A DNA stretch of 64,000 bases, taken from assembly GCA_018292915.2 (NCBI GenBank), contig JACVVK020000470.1, positions 445,001 through 509,000 on the forward strand, written 5' to 3'. This document shows positions 54,886 through 64,000 of this stretch, one piece after another (position 1 is the stretch's first letter; every line of letters begins with the position of its first letter). Origin of the DNA: Batillaria attramentaria (lineage: Eukaryota > Mollusca > Gastropoda > Batillariidae). The translations under genes were made by a program, and so were the position numbers. A model generated the notes under the pieces. The model worked only from the letters and a program-made list of their open reading frames with translations. It was not told where the DNA came from and did no database searches.

Positions 54886-55671
54886 CTCTCTCTCTCTCTC
54901 TTCCCTTCCACCCCACTGCCTGCAAGCCAGCTAGTTCATTTTTAATTATTTGTTGTCAGTGAACACTGTCACCTGACACTTGAATCCAGATGTTAGCATT
55001 GAAAATAGGGACGGGATGTCGCTGGCTTTGCGACACTGAGAACCGCGTAACCACTGACGGAAACAGCCATGATGTCCACCTCAAAGCTGTACCACAGGAA
55101 CACGCCGTGAAAAGAGTCCGGAGCTGCTCTCGCCAGCTGACGCGCGGAAGCGCACGTGCAACCTGCCTCGCTGCAGCAGTCCCACTTGATCACCAAACTC
55201 GCGCTCAGCAAATGTCCCTTTCTTCTTTTTTTCCTGAAACTGTGTCGTCTTGCAAATAAAGCCTGGAGCTCCAGAAGCCGTGCACGTACAACAGGCCCAT
55301 GGCACACTGACGAGGCTGGAGGTCACTGCGCACGCGCTTTGCACCTGTTCCGGTTAGAACAACGGGATTTTTTACGCTTCAGTGATCGAGGCCCTTCAAG
55401 TTTTCGTTGCGCGCATGTTCGCCACTCGAAATCGCATACTAGCAGGATGTTCCAGCTTCGGCGGCAGACGCGGCGGGATTAACGTTAATTATTGTTCTGG
55501 CCGACTGACGTGTGCCGTATTGAGCTGTTAAAGGTTTTGCCGTTCAATGTTCACCAGTGTGGAATGGAATACCGGTAACAACAGAGTTCAACACCTTAGT
55601 GGAAGTCGACAGTTTGGGCTTGCTTTGTCTTCCGTTTGTCCAGTCTTTTGTGTCATCCCTTACTTGGTGGC
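54886..55671. other. Unassigned intron 2 sequence
   Basis: Unique-looking sequence. Overlapping open frames at 54990-55490 on both strands match no family I recognise. Confidence 0.4.
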
Positions 55672-55950
55672 CCTACACGGTCCACCCCTTGTCGTAGGGT
55701 AGTGGCTTGCGTACCTCGATGACCCGGAGAGCTATGCCAGCGGGAGCACATGCTCCTGGCAGGGTCACCCAAGCTGGACAGGTCGAAGGGTAGAGGTCAG
55801 ACGAATGTGGACCACCTCTCCCAGAGGCTAAATGGGTTTGCGTAGGGTTAACACCCCTACCTGTAAAAGGGACCAAGTTACAGAAGCATCGACGGCAACT
55901 TACTTGGTGGATATGGGCGTCAATTTTTTCCCGCCTGCCGACCAAACAAC
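55672..55950 (-). other. Possible dispersed-repeat open frame (90 codons)
   Basis: The minus-strand frame 55673-55945 reads GRGGPHSSDLYPSTCPAWVT and PAGIALRVIEVRKP. From memory, very similar strings recur in predicted gastropod proteins, suggesting a repetitive element (perhaps antisense to a LINE 5' region) rather than a gene. This is recollection, not a search result. Confidence 0.35.
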
Positions 55951-56040
55951 TCTCTTCTAAACCAGCTTGTTTCTGGAAAAGATCGAAGAAGTGGGAGAGC
56001 TTTCGAAGTAGTGTGTCTGTTGCTGGGTTGTTTGCTGTTT

Positions 56041-56245
56041 GCAGTGTGGCCTAATAGGTAGAGTGTTGGACTTGGTCGCTGCGCTGCTGAACGGCCGTTG
56101 GCACGGCGGAGCGTGCGTTCGAGTCCAGGTCGAGCTTGTGATATGTAGTACCGGTTTTTCCTGGCTACCGGGCTGCTTATCGGGGTTTTCTCTCCGGATT
56201 ATTCACCTTTCCTCCCCCAGCAAAATTAAAAAAAATAGGCTAGGT
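56041..56245 (+). mobile_element. tRNA-like SINE (variant related to SINE-B)
   Basis: An A-box-like TGGCCTAATAGGTAGAGTG and a B-box GCGTTCGAGTCC (56115-56126) are followed by GTTTTCTCTCCGGATTATTC and CCTCCCCCAGCAAAATT. This resembles the central part of SINE-B, but the ATT tail is not present. Confidence 0.55.
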
Positions 56246-57386
56246 ATTGGGCGACGCTGCACCACGGCGACGCGCTTCCCCCGGAAGAATTTCCCGACAA
56301 TGAAGGACCAAAAACGTTTGTTTGTTGTGCTGTTTCATGAATTGAAAATCAAGAGTACGCTCTCAACACGCTCAGAATACGAGAGGCATCGACAAGAGAT
56401 ATTTTCTCCAAAATTAAACACTGTTGTAGTGTACCACCAGCGTGGCCGCTTACGGTACCGATTTACCATCTCGGTATTCTGAATAATCCACGCTGACGGA
56501 CATGGCCAAGAATCAACACACACCATCACCGCTTGAAAATTAAGAGTTTGCACACAGCTCTCAATACCAGGAAGTCACTCCCCGTCATTCTCATCCTCTC
56601 CAAGGCGCTGTTTGTTTTTCCCTCATCACCATTGCCTCAGGGAGAAAGAGGCTTGTGACTGCATCGCTGCACGCTCTCGGGCCCTCCGTTGGCCTCTTCC
56701 CGCATGCCCGATTGCACGTGCATTTGAATATTGAGTGGACGCGCGCACGCACGTGCGGAGGCAGCGCCTAAGTCGTCTTGACAAGATGTTATGAGGGAGA
56801 GAAGGACCATCACGCAGACTTGAAAGACGCGGCCGAGGATGGCAGCTCCTGGACGCTCAAGATGGTGGAAACGAAAACATTTGGACAGGGTGAGGAGGGG
56901 GGCTGTTCAAAGGCGACTGGGGTCTGAGGATGGTATGGTCAGTGTGTTTGCTGATTGTGGGTGCGGTAGTACTGGTAGTGGACTTCCCTTTGGTTCCGGT
57001 CATTGTCCGGACCGACCATGAAGTACAGGGAACGCGGGGCATTGTCCCTTCAGAAGGCCCGTTTGAATTTGTCCGAGGGATGTGTGTCTGAAGGCTTTTG
57101 GGATCATCTGGCGTGTTCTCCGATTGAAATAACAAAATATCAGAGAGTATTGTTAGTGTCCGTTGCTTTGAAGACGTTTTGAGACCCGAAAGGTCACTGC
57201 GACCGGCTTTAACTTGACCCGTCTGTTGTGGATTTTTTTTTTTTTTGGTACTCAAATTTGGTCTGTATTATCATTAATCCTATGTTGAAAATTCAACCAG
57301 GCCACTTGACGAAGCGAAAGAAAAATACGCTTGTGTCAGTATTTGGTGTACCGTAGGCTGAGCTCATTGTTGCTTTTACCTACAAA
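56246..57386. other. Unassigned intron 2 sequence
   Basis: Unique-looking sequence, GC-rich at 56640-56790. No repeat or gene was recognised. Confidence 0.4.
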
Positions 57387-57450
57387 GAAGCCAGGACAGC
57401 CGAACTAGTCAAACATCAGACTGTCAGTGCTGGGGTTCGATTCCCTGCCG
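57387..57450 (+). mobile_element. Diverged tRNA-like SINE head
   Basis: GAAGCCAGGACAGCCGAACT and GGGGTTCGATTCCC look like a SINE-A head, but the body is replaced by a GT/GA microsatellite. Confidence 0.5.
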
Positions 57451-57455
57451 TAAGC

Positions 57456-57457
<2 letters not shown>

Positions 57458-57526
<69 letters not shown>
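57458..57526. repeat. (TG)n-(GA)n compound microsatellite
   Basis: About 40 bp TG followed by 29 bp GA. Confidence 0.96.
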
Positions 57527-57530
<4 letters not shown>

Positions 57531-57922
57531 AACTCGAGCTCGAATATATAATTATGGTTGTGGGCCACTGACCCGTTCAACACAGGGTAACTTATTTTTA
57601 CAATTTTCATGTCCAAACACCTTATTATTCAAGACAGACAAGTGATCCAGGTACTCTTCTCTGATGTTTATTGCATGTTACAGCATTTTCTAGCATTTTC
57701 ACAGCGGTTTCGTTTTTAGGAAGTGGTAGCCACGGCTAATAATGATGTTTCTGGTGAATGTTTTCATACAGTGAACAAACAAAAGTATGGTTTTCATCCT
57801 CATAAGTGTTTTCACAATAACAATGCGATTTGGGTGCAAAAGGCGCAGACGGCAATATTCTTAAAGGCACTTCCTCTGAAGGGTAGTATGCCAAGACGCA
57901 GTTTCACAAGACAGTCTCGGAA

Positions 57923-57924
57923 GT

Positions 57925-58004
<80 letters not shown>
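57923..58004. repeat. (GT)n-(GA)n compound microsatellite
   Basis: About 42 bp GT followed by 40 bp GA, the same GT-to-GA order as at 57458 and 27264. Confidence 0.96.
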
Positions 58005-58007
<3 letters not shown>

Positions 58008-58760
58008 GCCTCTTCAAGGCTCGGACTCACCGTTCTTCACTGTTGATTGGGCACAATAGAAAACCATGTTGGACGAGAAGAGGGATTGTGCCAAAAAAAA
58101 GAAAAAAAAAAAAAGCACGCGCACAGGCCGAGGAAAGAAAGCGTGGCGAAGCCCTCGTGCGGTAGATTCGATTATACCTTCAATCTTATGACATTTGGCC
58201 GCGCGGTTTGGTCCTTATTGGATTTGCTGCCCGAGAATTCGCGCCCAGGGTTTTTCTCTCGGTCCTTTCCCGTGGCCCCAGGGTCTTTAACCGTCAGCCA
58301 CGCCCCCTCCCCCCCCCCCCCAGTCCACCCCTCCAGATCTTTTCTGTGTCGTGTCCTTGTCGGGCGGCTGGCGTGAAATCCGTTTATGGTGCGTCTGTTG
58401 CTAGTCTGTCTTTGTTTGTGTTTGCTGTGTTTGCTTTTCTGCAGTTTCCAAAAGCTGGGTGGAGAGGGTGTAGGGTAGGTATTTGAAAGCGCTGCCGTTT
58501 TATGATAGGACCGGGCGGCCGGCCGCTGGCGGGGTTGGAGTGTGTGTACTCTCTCCATCCGGTACGTTGTTGTGAGATGTTCTGTTACTGTAGAATCCGG
58601 CACTTGGGATTTTGCGGTAGGAAGACGTTCTGTGTCAACTCAATGACGGACTGTCTGTCCGTCAGCAGTTTCGTGTGATAGAGATGTCAATTTGGTTCTT
58701 TCTTTTTTTTTTGTTTAGAAAAGGGAACGGTAATGACTGCGAAGTGGTTACAAGTTAAGC
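58005..58760. other. Unassigned intron 2 sequence
   Basis: A run near 58091-58113 and C run at 58306-58321. Otherwise unique-looking. Confidence 0.4.
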
Positions 58761-58975
58761 AAATAAAAGCGACATAAAAGGGACAGAAACCACTTAACTT
58801 TCACAAAGGACGGCACGGGTCAACGTTTCGGTTTCGCCTTACTCAGGACACAAACGAAATTTGTTTTGTTTCTGATTTGTTTGTGTCCTGAGGAAGGCGA
58901 AAGCCGAAACGTTGACCCGTGCCGTTATTTGTGAATGTTAAGTGATTTCTGTCCCTTTTATGTCGCTTTTATTTT
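58761..58975. mobile_element. Inverted repeat with 95-bp arms (Penelope/foldback-like)
   Basis: Arms 58761-58855 and 58879-58975 are nearly perfect reverse complements around a 23-bp spacer. The right arm contains CCTGAGGAAGGCGAAAGCCG followed by AAACGTTGAC. This resembles the core CUGANGA...GAAAC of hammerhead ribozymes known from Penelope-like elements. No coding sequence is present. Confidence 0.7.
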
Positions 58976-59035
58976 CTTTTTTGCTTGTTTATTTTCGTTT
59001 CCATGTTGTCTCCCTGACTCCTTTTTTTCCCCCAC

Positions 59036-59068
59036 GTTTGCGCGGCGTTAAGCCTAACTAACTAACTG

Positions 59069-59126
<58 letters not shown>
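59036..59126 (+). mobile_element. (TAAC)n-tailed retroelement 3' end
   Basis: GCGCGGCGTTAAGCC followed by about 18 TAAC/CTAA units (59054-59126). Same family as 10177-10245 and 19469-19640. Confidence 0.65.
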
Positions 59127-59466
59127 CTACCTTTCTTTTCGTACACACAGTCTACAAAACTATCAAAGTGTAATCAAGTTTTATCTTTCGTTCGCGGTAA
59201 TATTATTATTAATTACCGCATGGGTGTTATTAATTGCCAGTGAGTCAGTAATATTAATGTGTCTGCCGGTTCCGCCTGTAAAGTCGGCCTTTTGATCCGC
59301 ATTGGTTCGACTACGTTGAAGATATATGTATCTGTCTTTTATTTATGCAGTTCCACTCTTCGTTCCGGTAGGCCGCACTTGGAACAAAACCGATTTTGGA
59401 TATTTAGGTTTTGCGTCATAAGCTTTTTTTTTTTTTAAACTCCCTTCTTCTTCTGAGCTTCTCACA

Positions 59467-59581
59467 TTCGAATCCCGGCTGGGACCAAATATTTGTACTG
59501 GCCTTTTCCTCCTCGCTCCGTCTTTGATATCACCCTTACTTGGTGGAAAAGGACGTTAGACGCCGAAACACTCACCCATCC
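59467..59581 (+). mobile_element. SINE-A, 5' truncated
   Basis: Starts TTCGAATCCCGGCTGGGACC and is complete to the CACCCATCC tail. Confidence 0.85.
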
Positions 59582-60239
<658 letters not shown>

Positions 60240-60966
60240 CATAGGAGGAAAAACCTGATTTTTACGCACAAACAAAACAGATTGATAAGAGAGCATCTAT
60301 ATTAGGACAAACACTATTTGGCGAATAAAACCAATGAAGTATCTTTTTTTTTTCTACTTCGTTAGCGTGCAGTCGAAGAAAATTTTACAGAAAATAATTT
60401 CAAAATTTCATCTGCATTCGTACAAACCACTACAAACTACCAGAAAGTCAAGTACACTAGATAAGGTACAGCACCCAGAAACTCACACGGTGAACCTGTC
60501 GAATACTGACATCGAAACAAAAAGTTTTTATTACCAGATGGCGCAGAAAGGTTTACAGCCGGTTCAACACACGAGTATCCGAAACTGCATAAAAGTCTCT
60601 CGTGTGCGACGAACGCAGCCCTGCACTGGGGGTGTATTATGACAAATGTCACCCGACGTGCTGACACAGTATCACACAATATCGCACAGGCTGTCCGCCA
60701 ATAAAATTAGAGTTTACAGGGCGGCACGTGTGTATCAGGGGGGATCAAACGGGGAATCAGTTTCTAGTCGGGCGAGTTTATGAGTTTTCGGGAAGTATAA
60801 AGTTTACCGGGCCATAACGTTTTGTCCTGTGATGTAGACTCTGTGTACCTGTAAGACTGAGGAATCTACGGTACAAGTACTGTCGGTGTAATACGTGTAG
60901 TGCGTCAGTGTGGGAACTGAACAGTTTTTAAAGGGATCCCTGACTATACACTAGTACCCTGCTACT

Positions 60967-61102
60967 TGGAATCGGCTCCCTCTTACAATCAGAAACAGTT
61001 CAAACAAGGAAACCTTCAAGTCCCGACTGAAAACCCATCTCTTCACCCTCTCATAGCCGTGCCATGTTGTCGTTCTGCTGGTGTGAGTGCGTGTGCGCAG
61101 GG

Positions 61103-61167
<65 letters not shown>

Positions 61168-61340
61168 ATTAGTTTTTATCTGTTTTGTCAGTTTTACCTG
61201 TCTTTGTTTGTTTTATCTGTCTTTGTGTAGTGTTTTTTATGTCTTAATATGAATAAATAAGTATTTTATGTAAAGCGTCTAGAGCTTAGATAAGGTTAGG
61301 CGCTATATAAATATTCTATTATTAGTAGTAGTAGTATGGC
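60967..61340 (+). pseudogene. 3' end of a non-LTR retrotransposon (ORF terminus plus 3' UTR)
   Basis: Codons 60967-61053 read WNRLPLTIRNSSNKETFKSR then LKTHLFTLS and stop at 61054-61056. This is the typical C-terminal end of many LINE reverse-transcriptase polyproteins. The 3' UTR contains a (GT)n tract (61105-61166), TAAAGCGTCTAGAGCTTAG and GGCGCTATATAAATATTC, and ends in (AGT)n. The copy is strongly 5' truncated. Confidence 0.8.
61105..61166. repeat. (GT)n microsatellite in a LINE 3' UTR
   Basis: 62 bp of GT located between the LINE stop codon and its 3' terminus. Confidence 0.96.
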
Positions 61341-61463
61341 CTTTGTTTGTTTTTAGGGGAAGGGGGGAGGGGGTTACAGAGGACATAATTATGCTGCACC
61401 ATTATAAAACAAACAAACAAACAAACAACCAAAAAACCCCACAAAACCCCTAAAACAACAACT

Positions 61464-61481
61464 ACACACACACACACACAC

Positions 61482-61553
<72 letters not shown>

Positions 61554-61568
61554 CAACAACAACAACAA
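61464..61568. repeat. (CA)n-(CAA)n compound microsatellite
   Basis: About 88 bp CA with two TA interruptions, then CAA units. Confidence 0.97.
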
Positions 61569-61671
61569 AAACCCGAGACCCCCACCCCTTTTCCCCCGAA
61601 AAAGCAAACAAACAAACAAACAAACTGCATACTGCATTTTGACCACAGTAAAGTCTGATATGTTCTCTTCT

Positions 61672-61868
61672 TCTGTCTTCTCTTCGTCCTGTCCCCTTTT
61701 CCCTACGTTTCCTCATCTCAGTTAATTATTAACGGCAATATCTTCGCTATGCATGTATGTAACTTGGCTCACATGAACACGCCTATAAGTTTTTGACTTG
61801 CTGTGTTATGTCGCAATACTAATACTGTTTAACGGCGGATTGTGATTGAATAAAATGTTTAAACCAAA
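61672..61868 (+). mobile_element. Retroelement 3' end, GTTTAAACC family, diverged
   Basis: CACATGAACACGCCTATAAG, TTTTTGACTTGCTGTG, GAATAAAATG and TTTAAACC match the order of motifs in the copy at 39190. Confidence 0.6.
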
Positions 61869-62099
61869 CAAAAGTACACAGTACGAAAACCCGATCTGTT
61901 CGTCGCATGTTGTTCGTGCTGTCGTATTTAATTTTTTTTTGTCATTATATTTCATTTTAAATTTTCAGGTTGTCCGTTTTACCTTTGTCAGTTCTTTTTT
62001 CGTGGAGTTATTGGCGTTTAAACCACCCTCCATCCCTCCAAACAACCAATCAAACTTGTCTATAAAACACGTCAGCATGCACCATCTTCGGCCGCGGAC

Positions 62100-62277
62100 A
62101 GGGTGGGTGGGTGTTTGGGAGTTTAACGTCCTTTTCCACCACACACGGGTGATTTCAAAGACGGGGCAACGATAAAAAAAGCCAGCACAAATATTTGGCC
62201 CCAGCCGGGATACGAACTCACGACCCGAGCATTAGAAGTCCACCGCTCTATCATTCGGCCACCCCGGCTCCCCCTTT
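62100..62277 (-). mobile_element. SINE-A, full length with 10-bp target duplication
   Basis: Minus-strand copy flanked by GGCCGCGGAC at 62090-62099 and 62278-62287. Confidence 0.93.
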
Positions 62278-62439
62278 GGCCGCGGACTGATAGATGTACT
62301 GACACAGCAGCTACAACCCCCTACATAACAGGATTGCAAGAACTCAGGCAGGACAGGACAGGACTGGTCGCCCGTCCGTCCGTCCGTCCATCCCAGTTTC
62401 CAGAGCGTGTTCCCAGACACCTAGTGGTGAGCTCCCTGA

Positions 62440-62660
62440 CAATTTGCGCCGCGCTAATTCCCCGCCTTGGGTGATTACACAGCGCGCCGCGCGACCAAAG
62501 ATGATAATTTGTGCCTAATTTGTCAAATCACGATGAAAGCTAACGAGATTTTCAGTTGATAGGACACTGAATTTCCCCTGCAATGGAGCACCTCAGGGAC
62601 CCGCTAACCTGATTACAGAATAACAGGCATTTCATTCTCCGCGCTGCTTCTGCGCTCTAG
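62440..62660 (+). promoter_or_regulatory. Unique island with TAAT and TCF-like motifs (candidate enhancer)
   Basis: Repeat-free block with GCTAATTCC, GGTGATTACAC, GACCAAAGATGATAATTTG (TCF/LEF-like CAAAG plus TAATT), CCTAATTTG and CTGATTACAG within about 200 bp. Such clustering suits a developmental enhancer. This is inference without conservation data. Confidence 0.3.
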
Positions 62661-63953
62661 CTCCTATTCGGGGCCCAAAAGGGAGGTTGGCGAGTTGCTG
62701 GATGCTGCTCTCTTGTGTGTGTGTTGTACTGACGCAGCATTGAACTGAACTGCACGTGAAGCGCGGAGACTGATGATGGGAAGTGGGGGCGTTCGGGCGT
62801 TCGCTGTTGTGCTGTTTGTGATGCGTGTTCTCTAGCGGGATCTTTACGTCAGTTTGATTTTGTAATTACTGCAACTGGCAAAACTGGCTTTAGATCTGTA
62901 ATCGCGTTAGATCGTGCGGTAAACAAGTTTCGTGGGAGGGACTGTTTTCTCTCTCTCTCTCTCTCTCTGAGAGAATATATCGGGTGGGATATACTAGATG
63001 CGCTTGAAGCCGGGGTGGAGTTTGCATTGGGTAGGGAAGGGGGATTGACGGGGGTTGGGTGGGAAGAGGTTTAGGGTTAATAGGATGGGAACAGTGGGTG
63101 GAGCCTATGGGAGGGGAACTGCTTGTTTTGTCAAGTTGTCCTTGGGTTTTTATTCCCCGTCTCCTCTGCCACCGGTGTCGTTTGAATACATGTCTAGCTC
63201 TGATCCTGCCAGCACCCTCCCTTCATCTCCCCTCCCCCCCCCTTCCCCAAACCCCTCACCGTCACCCCCCCCCCCTCCTCCCACTACGACATTTGCAGTA
63301 GATAAAGAACCATCCTCAGCCTTGAACATTGCTACTCAGGAGAGAATAATTGGAAATCTTTTATTTTTTCTCCCTCTTTTTTTTTTTTCTTCCATTTTCC
63401 CCGTATACTATTTTCAGAACGCAACGTTCCCGTGTTCCCTGTCTATCTCTCTAGTATCCCCTCGCCTCTCTCTCTCTCTCTTTCTCTCTCTGTGTGTGTC
63501 TCTCTCTCTCTCTGACTTGTACTTCGAAACGGTTAGTGCGAAAACATATACATGGAGTTAAACACAACGGCGCTGTATTAAATTCTACCTTACGCTTAAC
63601 CGTATTTTACACACGGGGGCTTTGCTCGTGGGGGTCGATTTCCCGGGCAGAATTTAAAGCACATCAAGCTAAAAAGGCGGCGCTATGTTTTACTGCCCCA
63701 TACATCTGGGTGTTTGTCGCGGAGGGAAGGATGCACGTAGGTAAAGCGGCCCCTTTGCCACGCCCCCTCGCATCTGTGGCGATGTATTTATGAGCCGTCC
63801 TTGTCTCATAGTCTTTGCTGGGGCAGGCGAGGCGAAGTCCGGGCACGTGAAAAACGACCTGGAGAGGGTTCATGTTGTGATGCGCACAAGGGGTTTTAAG
63901 TTTCCATAAGAAAGGGTAGACTGGGTGCAGTGACAGGCGTGCGAACGCACGTA
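62661..63953. other. Unassigned intron 2 sequence
   Basis: CT tracts at 62948-62968 and 63469-63512 and C runs at 63232-63280. Short open frames are low-complexity. No homeodomain exon was found. Confidence 0.45.
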
Positions 63954-63957
63954 GATA

Positions 63958-64000
<43 letters not shown>
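63954..64000. repeat. (CGCA)n microsatellite at the window edge
   Basis: At least 47 bp of the tetranucleotide, running off the window. Confidence 0.95.

Noticed and set aside
59054..59126. TAAC/TTAG tandem tracts as telomere-like repeats
   Set aside because: The animal telomere unit is TTAGGG. These tetranucleotide tracts are retroelement tails attached to the same 3' end sequence at several loci.

Overview
The window looks like nuclear DNA of a bilaterian animal, most likely a marine gastropod or other mollusc. The evidence is one intron-split developmental gene of clear bilaterian type, abundant tRNA-derived SINEs, 5'-truncated non-LTR retrotransposon ends, small terminal-inverted-repeat (TIR) elements, and a very heavy load of dinucleotide microsatellites. 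The mollusc assignment is inference from overall repeat style; nothing in the sequence proves the species.

Only one protein-coding gene can be supported: the 5' part of a LIM-homeobox gene of the Lhx1/Lhx5 (Lim1) class on the + strand. Exon 1 (18179-18348) encodes LIM domain 1. Exon 2 (34110-34312) encodes LIM domain 2. The splice sites are canonical and the junction restores the conserved [12 protein letters not shown] linker. Intron 1 is about 15.8 kb. I find no homeodomain exon before position 64000, so intron 2 probably exceeds 29.7 kb and the gene continues beyond the window.

Layout. Positions 1-15400 are upstream intergenic DNA made mostly of repeats: tandem minisatellites, an RTE-like LINE tail, an inverted pair of small TIR elements, an 8 x 44 bp satellite beside a foldback element, and a long degenerate satellite. 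Positions 15400-18178 are comparatively repeat-poor, CpG-rich at the left, and probably hold the promoter and 5' leader. Positions 18349-34109 (intron 1) and 34313-64000 (intron 2) alternate between SINE/LINE/MITE insertions, microsatellites and islands of unique sequence. Several islands carry homeodomain, POU or TCF-like motifs and are candidate enhancers.

The dominant mobile element is a tRNA-derived SINE, called SINE-A here, with about 33 copies or pieces on both strands. Several full copies have perfect 10-13 bp target-site duplications, and two are nested in other elements. A second, longer SINE (SINE-B, about 400 bp with an ATT-repeat tail) has six copies. I recognise no novel multi-gene system. 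The most interesting material is the Lhx1/5 locus architecture, the SINE/MITE nesting (one MITE abuts the exon 2 acceptor), and the candidate regulatory islands.
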